Source: JBKQVT01 sp963727245
GTDB taxonomy: Bacteria; Planctomycetota; Planctomycetia; Pirellulales; Thermoguttaceae
Assembly (NCBI GenBank): GCA_963727245.1
Contig: CAVSFO010000009.1
Span: forward strand, 682,001 to 746,000
Direction of reading: 5' to 3'
DNA: 64,000 bases
In this document: in pieces, positions 46,021 to 55,833 of the stretch
How the letters are laid out: every line of letters starts with the position of its first letter
Position numbering within the stretch: the stretch's first letter is position 1
Position numbers and translations under genes: made by a program
Notes under the pieces: generated by a model
The model's input: only the letters and a program-made list of their open reading frames with translations
The model's database searches: none
What the model was told of the DNA's origin: nothing

Positions 46021-46065
46021 CGCAATCGAATCCCCAATCCCTAAGGTAACCTGACCGGCCCGAAG

Positions 46066-46126
46066 CGGACAGTCCCATTTTCGTCCGACCATGCTTTGCA
46101 TGGTGCCCGAAATCGGGACAGTCCCC
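46066..46126. repeat. GGGGACTGTCCC palindrome, copy 4
   Basis: CGGACAGTCCCATTTTCGTC ... CGGGACAGTCCCC with an inner CCATGCTTTGCATGG hairpin, in the divergent gap between hpnC and ispH. Its layout, with an inserted hairpin in the centre, matches copy 3. Confidence 0.85.
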
Positions 46127-46222
46127 CGCTTGTCCTAATCCCCAATCCCTAATCCCTAGTTTTCCGCCCCTGGCCCCGGCGGGGCACTCCTATTATGATA
46201 TGTTTCGGCCGATGAGGGAACC

Positions 46223-47167
46223 ATGCATATTATTCTGGCCGGTCCGCGGGGATTCTGCGCCGGCGTCAACATGGCGATCGAAAGCCTGGAAACCGCCCTG
46301 CGGGTGTATGGCAGCCCGATCTACGTCTACCACGAAATCGTCCACAACCAGTGGGTCGTGGAGCGGTTCGGGGGCCTGGGGGCGGTCTTTGTCGACGACC
46401 TGGCCAAGGTCCCGGCGGGGGCGCACCTGCTCTATTCGGCCCACGGCGTCTCGCCGGAGGTCCGCCGCGAGGCCGCCCGGCGGCAGTTTCACACCATCGA
46501 CGCCACCTGCCCCCTGGTGACCAAAGTCCACCGCGAGGCGGTCCGTTTCGCGGCCGCCGGCTACACGATCATTCTGATCGGTCATGCCGGGCACGACGAA
46601 GTGGCGGGGGTGATGGGCGAAGCCCCCGGGGCCTTCCTGCTGGTGCAAACCCCGGAGGACGTGGATCGCCTGGAGGTGGCCGACCCCGAGAAACTGGTCT
46701 ACCTGACGCAGACGACGCTCTCGGTGACGGATGCCGCCCGCACCATCGGGCGGCTGCGGGAGCGTTTTCCCAAGATTGCTGCGCCGCTGAAGGAGGACAT
46801 CTGCTACGCCACGCAGAACCGGCAAGAGGTGGTGCGCACGTTGTCGCGCCGGGCGGACGTGGTCTTGGTCGTGGGCAGCCAGAACAGTTCCAACAGCCGC
46901 CGGCTGGCCGAGATGGGCGGGCGCAGCGGCAGGCCGTCGTACTTGATCGACGGGCCGGGCGACATCGACGCGGCTTGGTTCACCGGCGGCGAGACGGTGC
47001 TCCTCACGGCCGGCGCCAGCGCGCCGGAAAACGTCGTCCAGCAGTGCATCGCCTTGCTGCAGGAGCGTTTCGGCGCCGTGGTCGAGCCCTGCACGCTCTT
47101 TCAGGAGGAGGTCAGTTTCCTCCTGCCCCCGCCATTGCGCGGAGGCGCCGGGAGGGCCATCTTGTGA
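46223..47167 (+). CDS. ispH: 4-hydroxy-3-methylbut-2-enyl diphosphate reductase (IspH)
   Basis: A 314-residue iron-sulfur enzyme, the last MEP-pathway step giving IPP and DMAPP. The three cluster cysteines are visible in GPRGFCAGVNMA (Cys12), DATCPLVTKVH and EDICYATQNRQ; the active-site segments HEIVHN and SAHGVSP are intact. ATG at 46223; a TATTATGATA box about 25 bp upstream may be its -10. The stop overlaps the GTG of the next gene. Divergent from hpnC, so isoprenoid supply and squalene synthesis share a control region. Confidence 0.95.
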   Translation: MHIILAGPRGFCAGVNMAIESLETALRVYGSPIYVYHEIVHNQWVVERFGGLGAVFVDDLAKVPAGAHLLYSAHGVSPEVRREAARRQFHTIDATCPLVTKVHREAVRFAAAGYTIILIGHAGHDEVAGVMGEAPGAFLLVQTPEDVDRLEVADPEKLVYLTQTTLSVTDAARTIGRLRERFPKIAAPLKEDICYATQNRQEVVRTLSRRADVVLVVGSQNSSNSRRLAEMGGRSGRPSYLIDGPGDIDAAWFTGGETVLLTAGASAPENVVQQCIALLQERFGAVVEPCTLFQEEVSFLLPPPLRGGAGRAIL

Positions 47168-48213
47168 AGATCAACGACTTGGAACTCCATCTAGTCGAGA
47201 TCGCCTGCACGGGATTGACGCAGCCGGTCCGCTCGCTGCTGGTGCGGCTGACGACGGACTCGGGGCGGGAGGGCTGGGGCGAGGCGGGACTGGCATGGCG
47301 AGCCGGCGAATTGTCGGCCCGCCGCGACGCCCTGTTGCCGGTGCTGGCCGGCCGCAGCATCTTCGACATCGAAGAACTGCACACGCTCGAAGCCCTCTCC
47401 GCGGCGCCGCTCCGCGCCGCCGTGGAAATGGCCTGCTGGGACCTGATCGGCCGCGCGGTCGGCCAGCCCGTCTGCCGGCTGTTGGGCGGCGAGTATCGGC
47501 GCCGCATCCCGCTGGCCGTGCGCTTGGCGGGCCGCCGGCCCGAGCGGCTGGCCCCCTTGGCGCGGGAAATGGCCGCCCGGGGCTTCCACTGCCAAATCGT
47601 CAACTCGGCCGGCCAGGTGGCGGTCGATCGGCAAATGTTGCAGGCGGTGCGAGAGGGCGTGAGCGACGGCACGGAACTCCGCCTGGACGGCCTGGCCCAT
47701 TACGACGTGCAGACCGCCCGCGACCTCTGCGCCGAGATCGAAGCCGACCATCTGCAATTCCTCCTGGACCCGTTGGCGGTGCGGGAACTCTACCCCATGG
47801 CGGCGCTGGGGCGGCAGACGCGGGTGCCGCTGGCCGTAGGCCGGGCCATCGCCGGCGCCGCCAACGTCTTGGCCGTGGTCCGTTGCGGCGCGGCGTCGTT
47901 CGTGGTCTTGGACATCGAGCGCGTGGGCGGGCTGGCGCCGCTGCGGTCCTGCGCGGCGGTGGCCGCCGCCGCCGGCATCTTCGCGCTACTGGGCGGGCGG
48001 CCGCTGCTGGGCGTCGCCACCGCCGCCATGCTGCACCTGGCCGCCGCCACGCCCGCCCTGTCCGGCTGCAACGAGTCCGCCTATCACCAGTTGCAGGACG
48101 ACGTGCTCAGCGAACCGCTGGCGATCGACGAGGGCATGATGACCGTCCCGCAGGGGCCGGGCTTCGGCGTCGAGGTCGATCGCGCGAAGCTCGAACGATA
48201 CGCGGCTGCGTAG
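47164..48213 (+). CDS. Enolase-superfamily (mandelate racemase/muconate lactonizing-like) protein with degenerate active site
   Basis: A 349-residue two-domain protein of the enolase superfamily: N-terminal capping domain (1-115, ending AVEMACWDLIGRAVGQPV) and beta-barrel domain. The expected catalytic residues are mostly absent. The KxK lysines are replaced at FHCQIVNS, the first metal Asp is present (LRLDGLAHYD), the second ligand Glu is Asp (FLLDPLAV), and the third (normally DE) reads VGRAIAG. It may be non-catalytic or use different chemistry. The start GTG overlaps the ispH stop (GTGA), so it is coupled to an isoprenoid gene. Confidence 0.8.
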   Translation: MKINDLELHLVEIACTGLTQPVRSLLVRLTTDSGREGWGEAGLAWRAGELSARRDALLPVLAGRSIFDIEELHTLEALSAAPLRAAVEMACWDLIGRAVGQPVCRLLGGEYRRRIPLAVRLAGRRPERLAPLAREMAARGFHCQIVNSAGQVAVDRQMLQAVREGVSDGTELRLDGLAHYDVQTARDLCAEIEADHLQFLLDPLAVRELYPMAALGRQTRVPLAVGRAIAGAANVLAVVRCGAASFVVLDIERVGGLAPLRSCAAVAAAAGIFALLGGRPLLGVATAAMLHLAAATPALSGCNESAYHQLQDDVLSEPLAIDEGMMTVPQGPGFGVEVDRAKLERYAAA

Positions 48214-48326
48214 GGAGCGCGACGCTGCGAAACCGCAAGCGATCGGCATAGGGCCAGGACCGGGCAACTTGACAACGCTTTCTTTCTTGGCGACAATCGA
48301 AAATGCTGACCCGGGGAGATGATGCG

Positions 48327-51300
48327 ATGAGGATGCTGCTGGGGGTGGCCCTGTGGATTGCCGGATGCAGTGCGGTCGAGGCGCAGACGGTCATCGTCAT
48401 CGGTGACGCTGCGCCGCCCCTGGAGCAATATGCGGCCCGGGAACTGCAGCGATACCTGTACCAGTTGTCCGGCACGCTGCCTGCCATTCAGATGGCCAAG
48501 GGCGATACGCAACCGGCCGGTCCCGCCTTCTTAATCGGGCGGACGGCGGACCATCCGCTGCTGGCGAAGATGGCGGCGGCCGGGACGATCAAGATCACCT
48601 CGGGCGACCCGGGTCCGCAGGGATACCTGTTGAAGACGACCGCGCTGGGCGGCCGAGAGGCGCTGGCGATCGCCGGACGCGACGAGGTGGGTTGCCTCTA
48701 CGGCGTCTACGGATTGCTGGAAGACCACTACGGCGTCGGCTTCTATCTGGGCGGCGACGTGCTGCCGGACGGGAAGTCGCCGCTGCGGCTGGCCAAGGTC
48801 GATGAGCGGCGGACGCCGGCGGTGGCCGTCCGCGGCTTCCTGCCCTGGACGAACTTTCCCCAATCGGCCACCAGCTATTCGTGGCAGGATTGGCGGTTCA
48901 TCATCGACCAGATGGCGAAGATGCGCATGAACTTCCTGCACATCCACAACTATACCGGCGACAACGGCCACAACGAGATGTTCCACAACTTCGCCCTGCA
49001 CGGCATCCGCTCGCGCGTCTGGATGGCCACGGCGCGGAGCGGCCACGGCTGGAGCATGCCCGGCTGGGACGTGAACAAGTATCTTTTCGGGGCCGCCGAC
49101 CTGTTCGACGACTACGACTACGGGGCCGATTGCGCCTGCACAACGAGACCCTCTCCAACGAGGAGGTTTTCCGCAAGGGGGCGAGCCTGTTTCAGAAGGT
49201 CATTGCCTATGCCCATACGCGCGGCGTGCGGATCGGCCTGGGCGTGGACCTGAACCTCGCCATGCCCGACTACAAGACCAAGATCGACGATCCCGCGCTG
49301 GTGGCGGCCCGCGTCGAGCAGATCGCCGGCGATTATCCCGACCTGGATTACCTGCTCTGCTTCCAATCGGAAGGCATCGGCCAGAACGAGGAGGCGTACA
49401 AGGTCTGGCGGAGGATCTTCGACGGGTTCTACCAGGGCATGAAGGCCCGCGCCCGCGGACCGCCCTGGCGGTGGCCGGCTGGGGGCTGGTTCCCGCGTCG
49501 ATCGCCGCTTTGCCGAAGGACGTGATCTGCGCCCCGATCTCGCAGTATTCCGACGGTTGCGCAAGCGGCAAGGAGTACGGTCGGCGCGAGTTCTGGGGCT
49601 GCCCCTGGCTGGAGCGGGATTTCGGCAGCTCGGAGTATTATTACCCTTATAACATGCACCTGAAGAACACCGTCAAGGCGTGGCTCGAACGGGCCCCGAA
49701 CATGAACGGCTTCTATTGTCTTTCCTGGCGGCTGACCGACGCTGTGGAGCCGAAAATGTCGTTCATGGCCAAGGCCCCTTGGGACGGCGCGGGCCGTTAC
49801 CCGACGTCGCGGGCGGTCTACCGCGAGTATGCTGCGCGCAACTACGGCCCGGCCGCCGCCGAGGACATCGCCGCCATTCTCGACAACAATGAGCCGTACG
49901 CGACCGATCTCGGCGAATGCTGCGGCACGCCGCAGTTCTTTTCCCCGCCGGAGTTGAACGGCGTGCCGATCGGGAATTACCTCTTCAATTTCCGCACGTT
50001 CACTCTCCGCGGCCCCGGGGGCGCCAAGACCACGCCGGCCACCGCGTTCAACAACCCCCGCCCCATCCCCAATTGCACGTCCGGCGACGGCAAACTGTGC
50101 GTGGGGTATATCAGCCCCGGCACCTGCCTCCGCTACGACAACGTCGATTTCGGCCAGGGCATGACCGAGTTCGAGGCCCTCGCCTCGTCCGCCGCCGGCG
50201 GCGGGATCATCCAAATCCGCCTCGACGCCCCGGACGGCGCCCTGCTGGGCGCCTGCAACGTCGGCCACACCGCCGACTGGGAGAAGTGGACGACCTACAA
50301 GGCGGCAATCAAGAACACCGCCGGAAAACATACCATTTGGCTGCGATTGGTGTCCTCTCTGTCCTCGGGCGACTATGCCAAGGCGGCCGCCGAGCTGGCC
50401 ACCATCGACAAGTGCATCCAGGCCGCGCCGTCGGCCGCCTGCCGCGCCCGCCTGGTGGTGCTGCGGTGCCGCATCGCCGCGGCCAAGGACCACATCGAAC
50501 TCAATCGCGACTTCGACGGCTACACCTGGAAAGACCTGCCCGGAGCGATGCCCTCCTGGGTGGCCAATTTCACCGGCCGCGTCACGGATGTTTCCTCGTT
50601 GGGCAACGTGGTCAGCACGCAGAACCGCTACGTCCAGCGCAACTACCTGCCGAAAGAGCGGCAGTTGCGCAAGAGGCTGGCGATCCAGCCGCCCTCCGAT
50701 GTCACCGCCCGCGGCACCCTCCAAGGTGCAGTCGTCGTCTGGAACAACGAGCAACCGGGCGCGAAGGGCTTTTGGGTCTATCGCGACGAGGTGAAGTTGA
50801 CGGCGCAGCCCTTGCCGGCGGCCGTCCGGTCCTATGCGGACAGCTACAACGGCGTGGCGCGCTACGCAGTGACAGCCGTCGGTCCGGACGGCGCCGAGAG
50901 CGTCCGCTCGCTGCCATGCCGCTGCCAATCCGGCACGGCCGCCGCGACGCCGCCGCAGGTCGTGGTGATTTCTCCGCCCACCTCGGTTGCCCAGGGGCAG
51001 CCCGTTTGGATCAAGGCCCGCTGCCTGTCCAATCGCACTTATCAGAGCGTGTCGGCGACGCTGCACTATCGCGCCCCCGGCAACGGGCGGTGGCAGGTGC
51101 GCTGCCGATGCCGCGGCGCGTCAAGGCGGTCTTTGCGGTCGAGGTGCCGGGCAGGGAGATCACGGCCGCCGGCCTGGAATACTACGTCGAGGCCAGCGAC
51201 GGCGACAACGTGGCGATCTGGCCGGCCTCGGCGCCGCCGACGCCGCTGTCGCTGGTGAGCTGGCCGACCGGCCCGGCGCACGCCCCCGGCACACCCGGCG

Positions 51301-51562
51301 ACTTCCGCGCCGACGGGCCGCGCTCGGGTGGTCGGCCCCGGCGGGCGAGGTCTTTTGGTATCGCATTTACCGCAGCCAGCAGCCCGACTTCCAGCCCGGT
51401 CCGGAGACCTTCCTGACCTATGTCGACAAGGGCACGACGCGGTTCCGCGACGCCAGCGAAGACTTCGCCGGCCGGAAGCGCCAGGGCGACTGGTATTATC
51501 GCATCAGCGCCGTGAGCAAAGACGATTGGGAAAGTCCGCCCACCGCCGCGGTCAAGGATTGA
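48327..51562 (+). CDS. Large secreted glycosidase-like protein with carbohydrate-binding and Fn3-like parts (multiply frameshifted)
   Basis: About 1,080 residues. Signal peptide (MRMLLGVALWIAGCSAVEAQ). Residues about 20-110 resemble the N-terminal domain of GH67 alpha-glucuronidases (YAARELQRYLYQLSG); a TIM-barrel-like central part follows, then a CBM6-like beta-sandwich (near 50080-50340) and Fn3-like segments. Probably an exported polysaccharide- or glycoside-degrading protein. Four frame changes are needed: near 49130, 49455-49470, 51100 and 51320, each consistent with one missing base. The CBM6-like domain is cut at TIWLRLV and passes into unrelated helical sequence. Start ATG 48327 has GGGGAGA upstream. 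Confidence 0.7.
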
Positions 51563-51566
51563 GCGA

Positions 51567-51702
51567 CGTCCCCTCTCCCGCCGGGAGAGGGTTAGGGTGA
51601 GGGCCGATAACGGAGACGCGCAATCTCGGGGACGGCGACTCGCGTCGGTCGCCCTCACCCCGGGCACCGCTTGCGGTCCCTCTCCCAAAGGGAGAGGGGA
51701 GG
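51567..51702. repeat. CCCTCTCCC / GGGAGAGGG inverted repeat
   Basis: CCCCTCTCCCGCCGGGAGAGG, TTAGGGTGAGGG, then CCCTCACCCCGGGC and CCCTCTCCCAAAGGGAGAGG, lying between two convergent genes. Same family as 40950-41070 and 59377-59510. Confidence 0.8.
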
Positions 51703-51722
51703 AACTTGCAAACGCTCGGCCG

Positions 51723-52205
51723 CTACCCCGGGCGGCTGATGTAGTCCTTCATGAAGCGATTCTCCACCGCCAGGTTGTCGTGCTGGGCCTTGACGATGTC
51801 GCCGATGGAGACGATGCCCGCCACGCGGCCGCCGGAGAGCACGGGGAGATGGCGAATGCGTTTGGTCGTCATCAGGCCCATGATCTGCTCGACGGAATCG
51901 CCGGGCGAGGCGGTGATCAAGTCGGCGGTCATCAAGTCGGCGACCTTGCAGTCCATCCAGGGGCAGGTTCCCGCCGGGGCCTTGGTGCCGCCGGCCGGGC
52001 CGCGCTGGCCGGCGTGGGCGTAGAGCAGATCGCGCTCGGAGAGGATGCCCACCAGGTGCTCGACGCCGGCAGCGTCGCGCCGCCCCACCAGCAGTGCGCC
52101 GACGTGATGGTCGACCAACTCGCGGACGGCGTCGGCCAAGGTGGCGTCCGGGGCGATCCAGTAGACGGTGCTTCCCTTGGCCTTCAAAATGTCTTGCAGC
52201 AGCAT
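51723..52205 (-). CDS. CBS-pair protein
   Basis: A 160-residue protein consisting of a tandem CBS pair: residues 5-70 (ATLADAVRELVDHHVGALLV) and 88-150 (VADLMTADLITASPGDSVEQIM ... HLPVLSGGRVAGIVSIGDIV). Such stand-alone pairs bind adenine nucleotides and regulate other enzymes or channels. The partner is unknown. ATG at 52205. An insertion around residues 65-85 (GQRGPAGGTKAPAGTCPW) is unusual. The next gene upstream on the strand is a sugar-nucleotide epimerase, but a palindrome separates them. Confidence 0.88.
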   Translation of the reverse strand: MLLQDILKAKGSTVYWIAPDATLADAVRELVDHHVGALLVGRRDAAGVEHLVGILSERDLLYAHAGQRGPAGGTKAPAGTCPWMDCKVADLMTADLITASPGDSVEQIMGLMTTKRIRHLPVLSGGRVAGIVSIGDIVKAQHDNLAVENRFMKDYISRPG

Positions 52206-52236
52206 GGTCGTGGATGTCCGTGGCTTGGAATAGGCT

Positions 52237-52280
52237 GGGGACTGTCCCAATTTTCGTCCGACGAAAATGGGACTGTCCCC
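52237..52280. repeat. GGGGACTGTCCC palindrome, copy 5
   Basis: A 44-bp element nearly identical to copies 1 and 6 (GGGGACTGTCCCAATTTTCG and its inverted partner), between two same-strand genes. Confidence 0.9.
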
Positions 52281-52321
52281 TTTCCGGTCCCCAGGCAATT
52301 CTAACGCCCCCGCCGGCCGGG

Positions 52322-53302
52322 TCAACCGCCGCGCTTCCAGGCGATGATCTCCGCGATGATCTGGTCCAGGTCGTAGCGGGGCGAAAAGTCGATCGCCTGC
52401 CGCAGCCGCCCCAGGTCCGGAACGCGACAACGACAGTCCTCGAAGTCCTCGCCGTAGGCCGCCAGGTAACTGACCATGCGGACCTCCAGGGCCGGATCGA
52501 CCGCTGCGATCACCTTGCGGGCCAGGTCGAGAATGCGGATCGGCCGGTCGCTGCCGATGTTGAAGACGTGGCCGGCGGCGGCGGGAATTTCCATCAGCGC
52601 CAGCACCGCCCGCAGCACGTCGGCCACGTGGGCGAAACACCGCTGCTGCTGGCCGTCGCCATGGACCTCGGGCGGCCGCCCGGCCAAGGCGGCATCGACC
52701 AGCCGCGGCAGCACCATGCCGTAGGCGCCGACCTGCCGCGGCCCCACCACGTTGAACAGCCGGCCGATCACCACCGGCAGCCCCCGCTCCCGCCAGTAGG
52801 CCAGGGCCAGGAACTCGTCGATCGCCTTCGAGGTGCCGTAGGACCAGCGCGAGCGGGTCGTGGGGCCGAAGACCAGGTCGTCGTCCTCATTCCATCGCGG
52901 CTTGGGGTTCTTGCCGTAGACCTCGCTGCTGCTGGCCAGGAACAGCCGCACCGGGCGGCCGCCGGCGTGCAGCCGGCCCAATTCGTCCAGCAACAACTCG
53001 GTCGGATAGATGTTCGTCTCGATGGTGCGGATCGGGCTCTGCGCGATCAATTGCACGCCCACCGCCGCGGCCAGGTGATACACCTCGTCCACCTCGGCCA
53101 CCAGCCGCCGCACCAAGGCACGGTCGGCCACCGAACCCTTGACGTAGCGAAGCTCCGCGTGGCCGAGCACGGCGGCCAGGTTGGCCACCGAGCCGGTCGA
53201 TTCGTCGTCCACCACCGAGACGCGATGGCCGCGGGCCAACAGCGCCTCGGTCAGATGGCTGCCGATGAAACCTGCGCCGCCGGTAACCAAAATGTGCTTC
53301 AT
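52322..53302 (-). CDS. NAD-dependent sugar-nucleotide epimerase/dehydratase
   Basis: A 326-residue short-chain dehydrogenase of the extended type. The Rossmann motif is TGGAGFIGSHL at 7-17 and the catalytic residues are SSS-EVYG and YGTSK (Tyr and Lys). The pattern with GRLFNVVGPRQ and DVLRAVLALM resembles UDP-glucuronate decarboxylase or GDP-mannose dehydratase relatives. It would make a nucleotide sugar for envelope or lipid glycosylation; the glycosyltransferase at 35889-37211 is a possible consumer. ATG at 53302. Intact. Confidence 0.9.
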   Translation of the reverse strand: MKHILVTGGAGFIGSHLTEALLARGHRVSVVDDESTGSVANLAAVLGHAELRYVKGSVADRALVRRLVAEVDEVYHLAAAVGVQLIAQSPIRTIETNIYPTELLLDELGRLHAGGRPVRLFLASSSEVYGKNPKPRWNEDDDLVFGPTTRSRWSYGTSKAIDEFLALAYWRERGLPVVIGRLFNVVGPRQVGAYGMVLPRLVDAALAGRPPEVHGDGQQQRCFAHVADVLRAVLALMEIPAAAGHVFNIGSDRPIRILDLARKVIAAVDPALEVRMVSYLAAYGEDFEDCRCRVPDLGRLRQAIDFSPRYDLDQIIAEIIAWKRGG

Positions 53303-53322
53303 GGCGTGGTCTTCTTTCCAGG

Positions 53323-53352
53323 CACCCCCGCCACGCAGTGGCGGGGCTTTTC
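53323..53352. repeat. Variant of the CCCCGCACTGCGTG palindrome
   Basis: GCACCCCCGCCACGCAGTGG followed by CGGGGCTTTTCGC forms a short stem. It is a variant of the family linked to the transposase at 55233-55784. Confidence 0.6.
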
Positions 53353-53353
53353 G

Positions 53354-54300
53354 CTAATTTGACCGTGTGTGAATGATCGAGGCCAGGATCGCTATCCCCA
53401 GCAAGGCGATAATCACCGCTAAGGAGACCCAGGCGGGAATCCAAGGCTGCTGCGAGTTGCCGGCAAACCACCACTGGGCAATCATTTTCGCCCCCACAAA
53501 TCCCAGCACCGCGGCCAGACCATAGTTCAGATAGCAGAACCGGTCCAACATGCCGGCCACGAGGAAGTAGAGGGCCCGCAAACCCAGGATGGCGAAAATG
53601 TTCGACGTAAAGACAATATACGGATCGGTGCTGATGCCGAGAATAGCCGGCACGCTGTCGACCGCGAACAGCAGATCGGTGCTTTCCAGCACCAGCACCA
53701 CCAACAAGAGCGGCGTGATGTGCCAGCGGCCGTCTTGGCGGGTGAGAAAGCGGCGGCCGAACTGGGCGAAATCGCCCTTGGCCACCCGCAACCATCGCCG
53801 CCCCAGCCGCAGGGCCATGGTCTGCTGGGGATCGATCTGGCGCCGCGGCGGCGGGCGAGTCGGCAGGCCGTGTAAACCAGGAAAAGTCCGAAGATCGGCA
53901 GTACCCACGCCAGCCGGTGAATCAGCGCCGTGCCGGCGAGGATGAAGGCCAACCGCATGACGATGGCCCCCACGATGCCCCAGAAGAGCGCGGGATACTG
54001 GTACGGTTTGGGCACCTGGAAGGAGCGGAAGATGACGGCGAAGACGAAGACGTTGTCCATCGACAGCGACCATTCGACCAGGTAGCCGGTGAGGAATTGG
54101 ATGCCGGCGTCGCTACCCCGCCACCACCACACCAGCGCGTTGAAGGCGGCGGCCAGCGAACACCAGGCGATGGTTGCCAGGGCCGATTCCCGCCACGACG
54201 CCGCGTGGCCGCGGCGATGGACCAGCCCCAGGTCGAGCCCCAGGAGCACGGCCAGCAGGGCCCCGAAGGCGAGCCAGTGCCATAGATGGACTTCAGGCAA
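53354..54300 (-). CDS. TerC/Alx-family membrane protein (frameshifted)
   Basis: About 315 residues with eight or nine predicted helices. The two TerC signature segments are SLSMDNVFVFAVIF and ESTDLLFAVDSVPAILGIS, each with the conserved acidic residues inside the membrane. TerC/Alx proteins have been linked to manganese export and to metalation of secreted proteins. The frame breaks near 53860-53875 in CGCGGCGGCGGGCG (one base missing): the first frame runs to GARSIPSRPW and the second resumes at DPQQTMALRLGRRW. Start TTG at 54300 with AGGAAG 7 bp upstream. Confidence 0.88.
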
Positions 54301-54340
54301 CGGGTGCTTCCTAATCTTTGCGGGGCGGGGGAACAACCCT

Positions 54341-54384
54341 GGGGACTGTCCCAATTTTCGTTCGACGAAAATGGGACTGTCCCC
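54341..54384. repeat. GGGGACTGTCCC palindrome, copy 6
   Basis: A 44-bp element, almost identical to copies 1 and 5, about 40 bp upstream of the TerC start codon and 78 bp beyond the end of the nucleosidase gene. Confidence 0.9.
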
Positions 54385-54462
54385 CTCTCAGGGCCATCAT
54401 ACCGCCATTATATATCGCGTGCTATGGCCGTTTCAGCCGTGCTGAGGTGAGGAACAAGGGGC

Positions 54463-55236
54463 CTATTGGGTCATCAGCGCGGAGAGGAACTTCGCCAGCC
54501 GATCGGATGTCTCCACCGCGCGCTGTTGCAAGCGCAGCAGGTCCATGACGCTGGAGGGACGCCGCAGGATCGAGCCCACCGCGGCGCCCAGTCGCGCGGC
54601 GGCGGTCTTCTGGTCGAGCAGTTTCTGCACGTCGCGGGGCAGGACGTCGCCGGCCGCGTCGCTGATGGCGCGGACGGCCAGGAACGGCGTCTGGCGACGG
54701 CGGCAGACCCCGGCCACCGCCAGGGTTTCCATGTCGACGGCCGCCGCGGCATATTTTTCGCCCAGGGCGAGCTTCTCCTCGGGCAGGCGCACCAGCCGGT
54801 CCACCGTCAACAGGCATCCCTCGCAGACGCCGCTGCCGGCGGTCAGCGCCGGCAGGCCGGCCAGGTCGATCTCGCACACCCCGCCGCTTTCGTCGAGCAC
54901 GCGGCGGGCCACCACGATGTCGCCGCGGCGCAGCTTGGCGTCCAGCCCGCCGGCAAAACCGGCCGAGATGACCACCGCCGGGCGATGGCCGTCGAGGAGC
55001 GCTTCGGTTGCGGCCGCCGTGCGCCGCCGGCCCACGCCCGATTGGATCAGCACCACGTGACGGTCTTGCAAGTCGCCTTCGCGGGCGACGAATCCTTGGC
55101 CGCGGGTGGTGACGACGTTGACCAACAGGTCTTGCAGGCAGCCGGCCTCGATGTTGAGTGCGAAGACCACGCCGAAATGACAGGACTGGCCCCCCGCACG
55201 CAGTGCGGTGGCTTTTGGGGAGATAGAACTATTCAT
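54463..55236 (-). CDS. Nucleosidase/phosphorylase, probably HpnG-like
   Basis: A 257-residue purine nucleoside phosphorylase/MTA-SAH nucleosidase fold protein: VISAGFAGGLDAKLRRGDIVVA and AAAVDMETLAVAGVCRRRQTPFLAVRAISD carry the conserved Glu and Asp of the family. In hopanoid clusters this family member (HpnG) removes adenine from adenosylhopane, and hpnH and squalene-hopene cyclase lie immediately upstream here. The N-terminal 18 residues (SPKATALRAGGQSC region) are encoded by a dispersed palindrome, so the native start has been overwritten; conserved sequence begins at CHFGVVFALNIEAG. Confidence 0.82.
   Translation of the reverse strand: MNSSISPKATALRAGGQSCHFGVVFALNIEAGCLQDLLVNVVTTRGQGFVAREGDLQDRHVVLIQSGVGRRRTAAATEALLDGHRPAVVISAGFAGGLDAKLRRGDIVVARRVLDESGGVCEIDLAGLPALTAGSGVCEGCLLTVDRLVRLPEEKLALGEKYAAAAVDMETLAVAGVCRRRQTPFLAVRAISDAAGDVLPRDVQKLLDQKTAAARLGAAVGSILRRPSSVMDLLRLQQRAVETSDRLAKFLSALMTQ
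55190..55226. repeat. CCCCGCACGCAGTGCGG palindrome, copy A
   Basis: CCCCCCGCACGCAGTGCGG followed by TGGCTTTTGGGGAGATAG. It lies just beyond the 3' end of the transposase gene and within the 5' end of the nucleosidase gene. Confidence 0.85.
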
Positions 55237-55784
55237 TTTCGCAGGATGGTGGGCGTCCAGGAGAGGCCGTCGCGAAAGGTCCAAGCCCAGGCGCCCTCAC
55301 CCCCGTGCCGGCAAATATAATGGAATACGTTCACCTGATGCTGCCGATCGCGGATCGGGGTCACTTTGCACTTCATTGTCCAGAGGCGACCGCTGTGGCC
55401 TTGGTCGCGCAAGACGTAGAAGGCGTGCCGCTTGGCGGTGCCGACCAGTGGTCGCACCTCCTTGTCAGGGAATCGCGTTAAGAGGTGAAAATGGGCCTCA
55501 TTCAGGCAAAGTGCAATCACCTCCACCTTATGATCCACCAGCATCTCCACCATGGCCTGTCCGGCCGTCTGTCGCTGGGCAGCCGTGAGATGCACGGGCG
55601 GTTTCTTCAATTGCCCCCGGCTGTACTGGAAAACGGCATCGTCGGTTCCGGGCGGCGGCGGAGCCTTGTAATCGCCCGCCACGTGCCGCTTATGCCGTTT
55701 GCTCCGCCAGCCTCGCGGATCGCCGGGAAGCCAGGTGCCGTAGCTGTTGCCATTGACATGATACCAACCGTTCCAGGCGTCCAT
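55233..55784 (-). CDS. REP-associated tyrosine transposase (RAYT-like), second copy
   Basis: A 183-residue Y1-family protein. It shares the subgroup signature YGTWLPGDPRGW (15-26) with the protein at 6567-7205, and has a canonical HUH motif His98-Phe-His100 (LNEAHFHLL). A Tyr is present in VFHYICRHGGEGAW near the C-terminus. Apart from the signature the two transposases are quite different. Palindromes of one family flank it on both sides (55190-55226 and 55834-55924), the classic layout of a RAYT with its REP substrates. It sits between hpnH and the HpnG-like gene and overlaps the latter by 4 bp. Confidence 0.82.
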   Translation of the reverse strand: MDAWNGWYHVNGNSYGTWLPGDPRGWRSKRHKRHVAGDYKAPPPPGTDDAVFQYSRGQLKKPPVHLTAAQRQTAGQAMVEMLVDHKVEVIALCLNEAHFHLLTRFPDKEVRPLVGTAKRHAFYVLRDQGHSGRLWTMKCKVTPIRDRQHQVNVFHYICRHGGEGAWAWTFRDGLSWTPTILRK

Positions 55785-55833
55785 GCCGGGCAGCATATCG
55801 CCGGAGCGTCTTGATGGAAAGCCCCCCAGGCGC

